DNA of 64,000 bases from an uncultured Spirochaetota bacterium. Lineage in GTDB: Bacteria; Spirochaetota; UBA4802; UBA5550. The DNA lies in contig CALMRZ010000052.1 of assembly GCA_937872225.1 (NCBI GenBank), positions 1 to 64,000 of the forward strand, given 5' to 3'. Numbering within the stretch: the first letter of the stretch is position 1; every line of letters begins with the position of its first letter. Shown one piece after another: positions 45,175 to 53,603 of the stretch. The position numbers and the translations under genes are program-made. The notes under the pieces were generated by a model. It was not told the origin of the DNA. It did not search any database and worked only from the letters and a program-made list of their open reading frames with translations.

Positions 45175-45265
45175 TCGGGAAAAATTTTTAACTATCTTGC
45201 GTCCCGTCCGTTTACCCATCACAGGCGGGCATAATGCCCGGCGACTTTCACACGGGAGAGAACCC

Positions 45266-45721
45266 ATGAAATTCAATACATATTTTCTCGACATGTGCCG
45301 CCGGACCATCGTGTTCCCGGTCATCATCATCGACGATGAAGATCTTTACAGCGCCCGGGACATGGCGCAGCTCAAGCACCTGCTGCTGCGCTGCAGGCAG
45401 CCATACGACCGTTTCATCAAATTCATTGACGCCACGGGGTACGAGTTCCTGTTCGAGCCCCCCGTCATGGCATTGATCCCCAACGTGCTGCGCCAGCAGA
45501 GCTTTCCATGGAAAAAAAAGGAGATCTACCGGCTCTACCAGGAGGCCCCCAACAGGCCCTGCGAGGTCACGGATCCCCAAAAACTCCTGAAAAAGCCGAT
45601 AGGCGACATTATCATCCACCTTGCCGGCCTGGTTAAGGACAACAGGCCGTCCCTGGCCGGACGGCTGGCGCGGCCCTTCAGGAAACGTCGTCCCTTTGAT
45701 CCGCGCCCCTGGCTCCATTGA
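45266..45721 (+). CDS. Hypothetical protein, 151 residues
   Basis: No family recognised. It has a hydrophobic strand-rich start (TIVFPVIIIDDEDLYSA), a middle with FLFEPPVMALIPNVLRQQ and a basic end (RPFRKRRPFDPRPW). No signal peptide. GGGAG lies 8 nt before the ATG. It follows the 7TM sensor gene by 91 nt on the same strand and may belong to the same response pathway. Confidence 0.6.
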   Translation: MKFNTYFLDMCRRTIVFPVIIIDDEDLYSARDMAQLKHLLLRCRQPYDRFIKFIDATGYEFLFEPPVMALIPNVLRQQSFPWKKKEIYRLYQEAPNRPCEVTDPQKLLKKPIGDIIIHLAGLVKDNRPSLAGRLARPFRKRRPFDPRPWLH

Positions 45722-45849
45722 TTTGCTTTTTTTGTTGCAGCGCGAATAGCAGTATCATACGGTATCAGCAGGCTTTCGGATTCGGCAGGCTGCGAATATC
45801 CAAAAATACATGGTCCTGTCATCGCGAGCTTTCGCCCCCCCCCCTGTCA

Positions 45850-46036
45850 CCCTGAGGGGGCACGAATGACTACATACAAAGCCTTCTTAATAAGGAGTGA
45901 AGCAATACCCCGATCTTTATATTGATTGAAAAATTTTTCATGAGATCACATATTCGTTCATGGCAAGAACAGGATTGTTTCACTGCGCTCGAAGGGTAAC
46001 TTAATACATGCCCCCTCAGGGGGGCAGGGGTGTTCT
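45850..46036. repeat. Inverted-repeat-bounded REP-like intergenic element
   Basis: A 12-bp word (ccctgagggggc at 45850-45861) is exactly inverted at 46010-46021 (gccccctcaggg), bounding about 170 bases; the outer tail ggggtgttct (46027-46036) matches one at 20275-20284. No coding capacity. It looks like a dispersed palindromic repeat. Confidence 0.45.
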
Positions 46037-46049
46037 ACGGAGGGGTCAC

Positions 46050-46730
46050 ATGGAAAACAGGGCTGTCATTCTGTTAAGCGGCGGCATCGATTCAGCCACG
46101 ACGGCGGCGATCGCCATAGACCGGGGCTTCAGTCTTCACGCCCTTACGTTCCGCTACGGCCAGAAGCATGATATCGAGGTCAACTCCGCGGAAAAACTGG
46201 CCCGGTCTTTCGGGATCGCGCGGCACGCGGTCATCGACATACAGGCCGGCATTTTCAGATCAGCGCTGACCGACGGGGACATGGAGGTCCGCAAAAACGG
46301 GGAGCCGGGACTGCCCGGCGACATCCCCGACACCTATGTGCCGGCCCGCAACATCCTCTTCCTGTCATACGCCCTCGCCTACGCGGAGTCTGCCGGGGCC
46401 GCCCGCATATTCATCGGGGCCACGGCCGTCGACTACAGCGGCTACCCCGACTGCCGTCCCGAATTCTTCGAGGCCTTCCAGGCAATGGCCGACCGCGGCA
46501 CCAGGGCGGGGGCAAGGGGCGGGCGGATCGTCATCGAAACCCCCATCATCGCCATGAGCAAGGCCGAGATCATCCGCGCCGGCGCGCGCCTCGGCGTTGA
46601 TTATTCATTGACCCACAGCTGTTATGATCCCGCCCCCGGGGGCCTTGCCTGCGGCGCCTGCGACAGCTGCATCATCAGGAAAAACGGGTTCATCGAGGCA
46701 GGCGTCCCCGACCCGACCCGGTACCGGTAA
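46050..46730 (+). CDS. queC: 7-cyano-7-deazaguanine synthase
   Basis: Queuosine precursor pathway: converts 7-carboxy-7-deazaguanine to preQ0 with ATP and ammonia. The 226-residue length is standard. The ATP pyrophosphatase loop LLSGGIDSATT, TFRYGQKHDIEV, PARNILFLSYALA and the zinc cluster in CYDPAPGGLACGACDSC are clear. The start has GGAGGGG upstream. It is followed 3 nt later by a comF-type gene. FolE in the window could supply the first common intermediate, but QueD/QueE are not seen. Confidence 0.93.
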   Translation: MENRAVILLSGGIDSATTAAIAIDRGFSLHALTFRYGQKHDIEVNSAEKLARSFGIARHAVIDIQAGIFRSALTDGDMEVRKNGEPGLPGDIPDTYVPARNILFLSYALAYAESAGAARIFIGATAVDYSGYPDCRPEFFEAFQAMADRGTRAGARGGRIVIETPIIAMSKAEIIRAGARLGVDYSLTHSCYDPAPGGLACGACDSCIIRKNGFIEAGVPDPTRYR

Positions 46731-46733
46731 CGC

Positions 46734-47438
46734 ATGCTTGGCCTGCTCCCGGACATATTGTTTCCATCCCGCTGCGCCGGGTGCGGCGATCCGGTGAGTC
46801 GGGAGAGCCATTCCCTGTGCCGCAGCTGCGCCGAGCGGATAACCATTATTGATAACGCCTGCCCGGTGTGCTCGGCCCCCCAGGACGGACCGCGGTGCCG
46901 CCTGTGCGTCGATCGTCACTGGTATATCACAAAAAATATCACCATTTCAGAATACGCCGGCACCGTGAAAAACCTCATTTGCAAAATGAAATTCGGAAAG
47001 ATCCGGGCCCTTTACGCCGCGCTGGGGTCCCTCGCCCTTCACGGGCTCGTCCGCAACGCCATTGAGGCCGATGTCATCACCTGGGTCCCCATGAACGGCA
47101 GGAAACAGTGGGAACGCGGATTCAACCAGTCGGAATTGATATCACGGTTCATATCAAAAAAGACCGGCATCCCCTGCCGCAGGCTGTTGCGGGAGAAGCG
47201 CGGCGCCGGCACCCAGCGCAAACTTGGCCTTCGGGACCGCTTCATCCACTCCCTGGGCAGGTATGAAGCTGTCGGATCCGGCATCCGGGACGTCAAAAAC
47301 GCGCTGATTGTCGACGACGTCTGCACAACCGGGGCAACCCTGAATGAATGCGCGCGCCAGCTGCGCCTGTCAGGGGTTGAGAGGGTGTTTTCCCTCACTA
47401 TTGCAAGGACGGACATAAAAAGGCTTGAAAAGTTTTAA
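46734..47438 (+). CDS. comF: ComF-family phosphoribosyltransferase-like protein
   Basis: A 234-residue protein with an N-terminal zinc ribbon (CAGCG ... LCRSC, CPVCSAPQDGPRCRLC) and a C-terminal phosphoribosyltransferase-type fold with the PRPP loop ALIVDDVCTTGATLNEC. ComF proteins act in DNA uptake in competent bacteria, often near ATPase ComFA; that partner is absent here. The gene begins 3 nt after queC, so the two share a transcript. Confidence 0.85.
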   Translation: MLGLLPDILFPSRCAGCGDPVSRESHSLCRSCAERITIIDNACPVCSAPQDGPRCRLCVDRHWYITKNITISEYAGTVKNLICKMKFGKIRALYAALGSLALHGLVRNAIEADVITWVPMNGRKQWERGFNQSELISRFISKKTGIPCRRLLREKRGAGTQRKLGLRDRFIHSLGRYEAVGSGIRDVKNALIVDDVCTTGATLNECARQLRLSGVERVFSLTIARTDIKRLEKF

Positions 47439-47475
47439 ATTTTCTCCTACAATGGCCCTTCGGCTAATATAATTA

Positions 47476-47502
47476 TTGACCCCGGCATAATGCCGGTATA
47501 AA
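47476..47502 (+). promoter_or_regulatory. Candidate promoter with palindromic spacer
   Basis: TTGACC (47476-47481) and TATAAA (47497-47502) are separated by 15 bp, and the spacer is the palindrome ccggcataatgccgg (47482-47496). The spacing is short for sigma-70. A dimer binding there could repress the STAS gene at 47584. Confidence 0.35.
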
Positions 47503-47583
47503 GATGAAAATCCCGGTGGGCATCAGAATACTATATGGTTGCAGATCCAACAATCATTACCATTACCGCATGGAGTAGACAAC

Positions 47584-47913
47584 ATGAAGAGAAAATCAAC
47601 GGACAATGTTGAAATTCTGATTTTAGAAGGAAGAATCGACCAGGAAGGATCCGAAGAGCTTGAATCCCTCCTTCAAGATTGCCTCGACAAGGGGAAAAAC
47701 AATATCTGCATCGACATGATGGACGTGAAGCATATATGCAGTTCGGCCCTGGGCGTCCTGGTGGCCATAAAACGGAGAATCAAGGACAATGAAGGCGACA
47801 TCAAGCTGGTCATCGTCAATGACAACCTGCTCCGGCTCTTCGAAACAACCATGCTCGACAAAGTATTCGAAATATACGAATCCCAGCGCGAATGCCTCTC
47901 CACCTTTGACTGA
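47584..47913 (+). CDS. STAS-domain regulatory protein
   Basis: A 109-residue STAS domain: VEILILEGRIDQEGSEELESLLQ, NNICIDMMDVKHICSSALGVLVAIKRR with the Ser-Ser loop, KLVIVNDNLLRLFETTMLD. It resembles anti-anti-sigma factors (SpoIIAA/RsbV). The ribosome binding site is GGAGTAG. It is followed by the prenyl synthase gene 14 nt downstream, which appears an unrelated function. Its kinase partner could be the 7TM/RsbW-like protein at 43045 or another elsewhere. Confidence 0.8.
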   Translation: MKRKSTDNVEILILEGRIDQEGSEELESLLQDCLDKGKNNICIDMMDVKHICSSALGVLVAIKRRIKDNEGDIKLVIVNDNLLRLFETTMLDKVFEIYESQRECLSTFD

Positions 47914-47927
47914 TACCGATACCGGGC

Positions 47928-48902
47928 ATGGACAAAGATCTAAAAGAAATACTCGCGCCCCTGGATGGCCATCTCAGGAGGGTCGATGAAGAAATTCAAA
48001 AACGCCTGAAGACCGGCATCCCGATAATAGACGCGAGCGCCACCCACCTCTTCTTGAGCGGCGGCAAGAGGATACGGGCCTCCCTGGTCATCCTCTCCAG
48101 CGGCCTGCGGGGCGAAATCCCCGAGGGGATCATAGAGCTCGCCGCCGCCACGGAAATCGTGCACGCCTCGTCCCTGATCCACGACGACATCATTGACCAG
48201 TCATTGTTCCGCAGAGGAAACATCACCGTTCCCAAGAAATGGGGAAACAAGGTTGCCGTCCTGGTGGGCGACTTCATGTACTCGGTGGCGCTGAACACCG
48301 CCATACAGGACGGCAATCCGGCACTATTCCCCCTCATGGTTGCGGGAACCAAGGACATGGTCATGGGCGAGCTGTGCCAGCTTGAATACGCCGACCTCAG
48401 CAAGGCCCGCCGCGAACATTACATGACCATCATCGAGCTGAAAACGGCGCGCTTCATGGCGTCATGCACCAGGCTTGGCGCAACGAAATCAGGCCTTCCG
48501 GAAGAGGAACGCGAATCATTGTACCGCTTCGGCCTCAACCTCGGCTTCGCCTTCCAGATCATCGACGACACCCTGGACATCATGCAGGCCTCCGAAGAGG
48601 TCGGGAAGGACGTCGGAAGCGATTTCAAGGACGGGAAAATAACACTCCCCTACCTTCACCTGATCGAAGAAGGGGGAAGCGGAGACCTGGACAGTCTGAA
48701 GCGCTATATCGAAACACCGACACCCGAAGGATGGCAAGCGATCAAGAAGCGCCTGGTTGACGCGGGCTCAATCGACTTCGCGATCCGCTGCGCCGCCGAC
48801 TATATCAACGCTGCGCGGGACATCCTGAAAGGATTTCCCGAATCGCCCTTCAGAACCATACTGTTCGAGCTTTCCGATTTTCTGCTTTTCAGAAAATACT
48901 GA
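47928..48902 (+). CDS. Trans-polyprenyl diphosphate synthase
   Basis: Chain-elongating prenyltransferase of 324 residues that joins isopentenyl diphosphates, probably for a menaquinone side chain (IspB/HepT-like). GGKRIR near residues 45-50, the first Asp-rich motif HDDIID (85-90), VAVLVGDFMY, and the second Asp-rich motif FQIIDDTLDI are present. The lipid length cannot be read. Menaquinone would fit the Qrc-like operon further on. A terminator follows. Confidence 0.9.
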   Translation: MDKDLKEILAPLDGHLRRVDEEIQKRLKTGIPIIDASATHLFLSGGKRIRASLVILSSGLRGEIPEGIIELAAATEIVHASSLIHDDIIDQSLFRRGNITVPKKWGNKVAVLVGDFMYSVALNTAIQDGNPALFPLMVAGTKDMVMGELCQLEYADLSKARREHYMTIIELKTARFMASCTRLGATKSGLPEEERESLYRFGLNLGFAFQIIDDTLDIMQASEEVGKDVGSDFKDGKITLPYLHLIEEGGSGDLDSLKRYIETPTPEGWQAIKKRLVDAGSIDFAIRCAADYINAARDILKGFPESPFRTILFELSDFLLFRKY

Positions 48903-48921
48903 CGGTTCCCGGGCAGAAAAT

Positions 48922-48949
48922 ACGGCGGGGGACTTGCCGCCGTTTTTTT
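48922..48949 (+). terminator. Intrinsic terminator
   Basis: acggcgg (48922-48928) pairs with ccgccgt (48937-48943) and runs into seven T. It closes the STAS/prenyl-synthase unit. Confidence 0.85.
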
Positions 48950-49026
48950 CAAAAAATTAAGTTGTAATTATTCGCGGCGGAATTATATTTGATTTGGGCG
49001 ATGAAACCGGGTGGAGGAAGACCGCC

Positions 49027-49248
49027 ATGATCACAAAAGAAACCGAGGAAATGCTGAAATTCTACAACCTGGGGCTTACCGCGTACAAGCAGAGAAAGTG
49101 GGACGAAGCGATCCGGGCGTTCGAGAAGGCGCTGAGTATCCAGCCCGAAGACGGGCCGTCGGAACTGTACCTGCAGCGCTCCCGAACGTTCAAGGAGAGC
49201 CCCCCGGCGGAAAACTGGGACGGCGTTTTCACAATGACGACGAAATAG
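49027..49248 (+). CDS. Cyclase-tail-like TPR mini-protein
   Basis: A 73-residue protein with one tetratricopeptide unit (FYNLGLTAYKQRKWDEAIRAFEKALSIQPEDGPS) and the ending AENWDGVFTMTTK. This combination, TPR followed by a PPAENWDGV-type end, is usual at the C-terminus of adenylate/guanylate cyclases; here it stands alone without a catalytic domain. A ribosome binding site GGAGGAAG is present. The bactofilin gene starts 9 nt later, so the pair is co-transcribed. Confidence 0.75.
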   Translation: MITKETEEMLKFYNLGLTAYKQRKWDEAIRAFEKALSIQPEDGPSELYLQRSRTFKESPPAENWDGVFTMTTK

Positions 49249-49257
49249 GACACGGCA

Positions 49258-49692
49258 ATGACAAAAAAGGTAATCCAGATAAACAAGAACCCGGTATACG
49301 ATATCGGCATGGTCACCACGGTCTTCAGCAAGGACACCGAGTTTTTCGGAGACCTCTCCTTCAAGAAATCGCTCCAGATCAACGGTTACTTCGAGGGCGA
49401 GATCGTGTCGGGGGGCTTCCTCGTCGTCGGAGAGGGGGCCGTGGTCAAGGCCAACATCAAGGCCAAAACGGTCATCCTCCAGGGGACCGTATATGGCAAC
49501 ATCGAGGCGGTGTCGCGGCTGGAAATACACGGCACCGGCAAGTTGTACGGCAATATTCGCACTGCGAAACTGCAGATCGCCGACGGCGTCGTTTTTGAAG
49601 GGACCTGCGAAATGATCAAAGGCGACGGCAAAAAATCCGACGAAAAAGACGCGGCAAGAGAATCAGCAGGCGGAGAAGCTGCACAGGCGTAG
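49258..49692 (+). CDS. Bactofilin (polymer-forming cytoskeletal protein)
   Basis: Forms self-assembling beta-helical filaments at membranes. The 144-residue protein has TEFFGDLSFKKSLQINGYFEGEI at the start of the bactofilin domain and a regular strand pattern (VVGEGAVVKANIKAKTVILQ, GTVYGNIEAVSRLEIHGTGKLYG). The tail is charged and disordered. In spirochaetes bactofilins shape cells and place envelope machinery. It is translationally close to the TPR mini-protein upstream. Confidence 0.9.
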   Translation: MTKKVIQINKNPVYDIGMVTTVFSKDTEFFGDLSFKKSLQINGYFEGEIVSGGFLVVGEGAVVKANIKAKTVILQGTVYGNIEAVSRLEIHGTGKLYGNIRTAKLQIADGVVFEGTCEMIKGDGKKSDEKDAARESAGGEAAQA

Positions 49693-49709
49693 CATCAGGC
49701 AGAGGCGTC

Positions 49710-50708
49710 ATGAACGCACACGAAGCCGCATATTACGAAAAACTGGACGGCGGCAACGTCCGGTGCAGATTGTGCCCCCACAACTGCCTCATTAAAGACG
49801 GGAAACACGGGATATGCGGCGCAAGGAAAAACAGCGGCGGCATCCTCGTCACAGAAATCTACGGCCGCCTCACCTCCCTGGCCATGGACCCCATAGAAAA
49901 AAAGCCCCTGTATCATTTCCATCCCGGCAGCAGCATTCTTTCCATCGGCACCCGGGGATGCAACATGAAATGCCCCTACTGCCAGAACTGGCACATATCC
50001 CAGGACCAGGCGGCCCGCACCTCCCTCTATTCATCATCGGACGTCGTTTCCGCGGCGGTCCGCGAAGGATCGATCGGCATCGCCTACACCTATTCGGAGC
50101 CCATCATCTGGTTTGAATACGTATACGACACCGCCGTGATGGCAAGGGAGAAAAAGCTCGCCAACGTCATGGTGACCAACGGTTTTATCAACAGGGAGCC
50201 CCTTGAACAGCTCCTCGGCGTCATCGACGCCATGAACATCGACCTCAAGACCTTCCGCGAAGAGACCATGAAAAAGGTCCAGAAAGCGAGGCTGCCCGAT
50301 GTGCTCGCGACGATACGGCTCGCCCGTGAGCGGGGATGCCACATCGAGCTGACGACCCTCGTGGTCACCGGCATCAACGACGACATGGATGAAATGAAGG
50401 ACATCATCGATTTTATCGTATCGGTGGACAAAAACATCCCCTGGCACATATCCCGCTATTACCCCAATTATCAGTATGACAGGCACGCCACTGACGTTTC
50501 CTTCATGATGAAGGTCCATGAAGAAGCTGAAAAAAAACTAAGCTTTGTCTACTGCGGCAACGTCTCTTCGAATGAGCGGGGCCATGACACGCACTGCCCC
50601 TCCTGCGGGACGACCGTCATCGGCAGGACCGGCTACTTCACCAGGATAGAGCATCTCAAGAACGGCGCCTGCGCAAAGTGCGGCCATGACCTGGGCATAA
50701 TCCAGTAA
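49710..50708 (+). CDS. amrS: AmmeMemoRadiSam radical SAM protein
   Basis: A 332-residue radical SAM enzyme of the AmrS family. A Cys pair motif CRLCPHNCLIKDGKHGICGAR lies near residues 19-38. The radical SAM cluster is C84, C88, C91 in GCNMKCPYCQNW; YTYSEPIIWFEY and NIDLKTFREE follow, then a C-terminal zinc-ribbon-like part (CPSCGTT, GACAKCGHD). AmrS is named for co-occurrence with AMMECR1 and MEMO proteins, and neither is adjacent here. The chemistry is unknown. It starts 17 nt after the bactofilin stop. Confidence 0.88.
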   Translation: MNAHEAAYYEKLDGGNVRCRLCPHNCLIKDGKHGICGARKNSGGILVTEIYGRLTSLAMDPIEKKPLYHFHPGSSILSIGTRGCNMKCPYCQNWHISQDQAARTSLYSSSDVVSAAVREGSIGIAYTYSEPIIWFEYVYDTAVMAREKKLANVMVTNGFINREPLEQLLGVIDAMNIDLKTFREETMKKVQKARLPDVLATIRLARERGCHIELTTLVVTGINDDMDEMKDIIDFIVSVDKNIPWHISRYYPNYQYDRHATDVSFMMKVHEEAEKKLSFVYCGNVSSNERGHDTHCPSCGTTVIGRTGYFTRIEHLKNGACAKCGHDLGIIQ

Positions 50709-50786
50709 CAGCCATCGCCGGCTGATAAAAAAACAACAATCATTCCTTTGAATAAAAGCACGAAACAGAGGCCCGGCCGTGACTGT

Positions 50787-51164
50787 TTACACGACTTCAA
50801 AAGATTCGTACATTGAAGGAGCCGACTGGAGGACGTAGCGGTTTTCAAAATCAGACCGCGACGTGATATTGAAATAGCGGTCAAGCTTCGCCGTGGCGAA
50901 GAGCTTCTGCAGCAGCGGGTTTAGATCGTAAAAGACAAGCATTATCCCCTGTCCCATGGCGTAATTGAAAAACTTTACGATGAATCCGATTGCCGACGAA
51001 TCAAGGGATTCAAGCTTCTGGCAGTTGATCGCGATAACGCGCGGCATTTTTCTTATCTGGGCCATCCACACGTATTCAACCTTGGTAAGGCTGTCAATGT
51101 TGAAAATGCCCTCTATATGTATGACCGCTATATCGCCGAACTGTTCTACGTGGGTATGAACCAT
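50787..51164 (-). CDS. STAS-domain regulatory protein
   Basis: A 125-residue STAS domain: GDIAVIHIEGIFNIDSLTKVEY, RVIAINCQKLESLDSSAIGFIVKFFNYA with the Ser-Ser loop, MLVFYDLNPLLQKLFATAKLDRYF. The loop matches the other two STAS proteins in this window. It is monocistronic on the minus strand and convergent with amrS. Confidence 0.8.
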   Translation of the reverse strand: MVHTHVEQFGDIAVIHIEGIFNIDSLTKVEYVWMAQIRKMPRVIAINCQKLESLDSSAIGFIVKFFNYAMGQGIMLVFYDLNPLLQKLFATAKLDRYFNITSRSDFENRYVLQSAPSMYESFEVV

Positions 51165-51412
51165 GCATTACCGAATTGTGATGATTTTAAATACTTCGAT
51201 TACATTATCGTAATATTGTCAAGCATTAAGTGCAACTTATTATTACCTGTGCCACAATGAGGGTAATCCATTACATTGAGTTCCAGTACAGGTATAGGCA
51301 CAGGTTTGTGATATATCATTACGGAGGCACAGCGATAATAGATTGCATACCGTCCAGCCGGTATTTTTTCGATTATCATGAAGACAGATCACGTGATCAT
51401 TTCATCAGTGTA
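51165..51412. other. Intergenic, AT-rich
   Basis: About 250 bases between the STAS gene start and the terminator of the respiratory operon. It should contain the STAS promoter. A palindrome gatcacgtgatc lies at 51388-51399. No gene is seen. Confidence 0.4.
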
Positions 51413-51443
51413 CAAAAAAAAGCGGCAACTGTTGCTGCCGCTT
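51413..51443 (-). terminator. Intrinsic terminator of the Qrc-like operon
   Basis: aagcggca and tgccgctt pair (51420-51427, 51436-51443), and on the minus strand a run of eight T follows the stem. It is the strongest terminator in the window and closes the four-gene operon. Confidence 0.9.
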
Positions 51444-51470
51444 TCCATTATTCGAACGTTATTTTTCCGC

Positions 51471-52754
51471 TTATTCCACAGCGTGGGCATCGCCTTCATG
51501 ATGGTGGTGGCTGTCAGCATGAGGGAAGAGTGGCGTATATTTGGCAAACCACATGTAAATCATTGCCATGATGGCGAGGCCGCCCAGCATTATGAACCAT
51601 TCCTGGATCGTCGGATTATATCCAATAAAACCCTTCCAGGGGAAATTGGGCACTGACGAACCGTTCAGGACAACATGGAGCTTGGTGGTGACCATGGCCA
51701 TGACGCCGCTGATTATGCCGTAGCGGTACATCTTCTCGTCCTCGCGGAATTTCGGCACCAAGAGAAGCACGACGGCGCCGGCGATGAAGATGAACTCGAG
51801 TATTATCATCCAGAGGCCGTAGTAGCCGCCCAGGTTTGAAATATAGGTCCTGTCAAAGAGGGGAACCCATTTCTTTGCCATGAGGATAACATCGGCCAAA
51901 CGGGCTATCAAATACACAACGAACATGATGCCGGAAACCTTGGCAATCGACATGAACGTTTCCCTGGGAAGCACTTCCTTTTTCATGACCTTGCCGGCCA
52001 CATACGCGCACAGCGTCATGAAGGAGGTGCCGCCCGCGGTCGCCAGAATGATGACCGTGAAAAAATAAAAATGATGTCCGCGAAACCACGAGGCCTTGCC
52101 GTACATGATGTCCCACATTCCGCCTCCCAGGGATCCCTGGTGAAAGAACGACAGGAAGGTTCCGGCGGCCGCGAAGATCCACATCAGCCGGTGGAGATAA
52201 TGCCCGATATAATGAAGGACCGGTATCGCATCTAAAATCTTGTGCTTCAGCACCACCGGCGTCAATTCAACGCAGAGGATCAGGAAGTAAAAGGTGAGGC
52301 ACCACGCTACTTCGGTAAGCATCGAAGCGGGCATCAGGCCGGGTCCCCAGTTCGGGTACGTATAGATGAACCACGCCCTGATCGGCTGGCCGATGTCAAA
52401 AACAAGGAAGACAAAGGTGAAAAGGTAGCAGAGGAAGCCGATCAGCACCGTTGAGCTGATCATCGGCTCCAGCTTCTCGTTCCTGAAGACATAGAGCAGA
52501 AAACCGGTCGTAAAGGCGCCGCCTCCCAGACCGACCAGCCCCAGGTCCCCGATGATCCACTGGCCGAAAGGATACATGTTGCTCATGTCGGTGTAGCCCA
52601 ATCCCCAGAAAAGGATCTGAATGGCGAAGATGAAGAATCCGGCCGTAAAGAACAGCATGACGTACAGGGCAATCTTCACGTTCCTGGAATATCCGTTCCA
52701 TTCCTTTTTGACGAACTCGATGTATTGTTTGATATAACCTATTAGTTTATTCAC
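51471..52754 (-). CDS. NrfD/PsrC-family quinone-binding membrane subunit (QrcD-like)
   Basis: A 427-residue integral membrane protein of the NrfD/PsrC family with about eight to ten hydrophobic segments; it should exchange electrons or protons with menaquinone. MVLFTAG-like first helix, LGLGYTDMSNMYPFG, FLVFDIGQPIRAWF and FFHQGSLGGGMW are visible. The C-terminus is His-rich (HADSHHHHEGDAHAVE). It is last in the operon; the Fe-S subunit ends 30 nt upstream. Confidence 0.85.
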   Translation of the reverse strand: MNKLIGYIKQYIEFVKKEWNGYSRNVKIALYVMLFFTAGFFIFAIQILFWGLGYTDMSNMYPFGQWIIGDLGLVGLGGGAFTTGFLLYVFRNEKLEPMISSTVLIGFLCYLFTFVFLVFDIGQPIRAWFIYTYPNWGPGLMPASMLTEVAWCLTFYFLILCVELTPVVLKHKILDAIPVLHYIGHYLHRLMWIFAAAGTFLSFFHQGSLGGGMWDIMYGKASWFRGHHFYFFTVIILATAGGTSFMTLCAYVAGKVMKKEVLPRETFMSIAKVSGIMFVVYLIARLADVILMAKKWVPLFDRTYISNLGGYYGLWMIILEFIFIAGAVVLLLVPKFREDEKMYRYGIISGVMAMVTTKLHVVLNGSSVPNFPWKGFIGYNPTIQEWFIMLGGLAIMAMIYMWFAKYTPLFPHADSHHHHEGDAHAVE

Positions 52755-52784
52755 AGTGCTTCTCCTTTACCAGGATATCGGAGT

Positions 52785-53600
52785 CTATTTAAATTTCATC
52801 ATTTCCTTGATCCAGGCCTTGCTGGTGAGATAGTAGACCTTGGGATTCGGGAATTGCTTAACATGCATCATCTTTTCTTTCGTCTTCTCATCCTTGTCGT
52901 CGATGGTGTGGACGAGACGGAACTTGCGTTTCTTTTCCTTTTCAAGGAGCTGGCTGATCTCGGAGTTCGAATCATTGAGGTCGCCGAAAACCATCGCCTT
53001 GGTCGGGCAAGACGCCACGCAGGCCGGGGTATAGGTCACGGCGTTGATGTCAAGCTCGCCCTTCGCCACGGCCTTGTCGCGCTCGCGTTTCCAGATGTGG
53101 GTGCAGAACTGGCACTTGACAATGGTACCGCGGGAAGCGACAGACACGTCGGTATTGAGCGACTTCTCGAAGGAACCGTCGTATCTCGGCTTCCACCAGT
53201 TGAAGGCCCGCGCCTCGTAGGGGCATGACGCCTGGCAGTACCGGCAGCCGATGCACCGGGACCAGACCTGGCTGACAACACCGTCATCGCCGACATCGGT
53301 CGCCACGACGGGACACACAGACACGCAGGGCGGTTTCGGGTTCTTGGGATCGTTCCCTTCGCACTGCTGGCACATTTTCGGAATATAGCAGACTTCCACA
53401 TTGGGATACTTGGCGTCCCGGTCGTTGGTGACCTTCATCAGATCGAGGAATTGAACGCGCTTGGGCAGGTCGGAATCATCCTCGAAAACCGGCATGTTAT
53501 TCTCCTGAGAACAGGCGATGGCGCAGGTGCCGCAGCCCGTGCACTTGTCCAGATCTATTGCCATTCCCCATCTTCTTTTCATTTTCATATTGGTATCCAC
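52785..53600 (-). CDS. Four-cluster Fe-S electron-transfer subunit (QrcC-like)
   Basis: A 271-residue ferredoxin-like protein of the DmsB/NrfC type. Four Cys groups are visible: CTGCGTCAIACSQ, CQQCEGNDPKNPKPPCVSVC, CIGCRYCQASCPYEARAF, and CQFCTH with CVASCPTKA. It should relay electrons between the molybdopterin-fold protein and the NrfD subunit. It lies 3 nt after the molybdopterin-fold gene stop. Confidence 0.9.
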   Translation of the reverse strand: MDTNMKMKRRWGMAIDLDKCTGCGTCAIACSQENNMPVFEDDSDLPKRVQFLDLMKVTNDRDAKYPNVEVCYIPKMCQQCEGNDPKNPKPPCVSVCPVVATDVGDDGVVSQVWSRCIGCRYCQASCPYEARAFNWWKPRYDGSFEKSLNTDVSVASRGTIVKCQFCTHIWKRERDKAVAKGELDINAVTYTPACVASCPTKAMVFGDLNDSNSEISQLLEKEKKRKFRLVHTIDDKDEKTKEKMMHVKQFPNPKVYYLTSKAWIKEMMKFK

Positions 53601-53603
53601 CTC

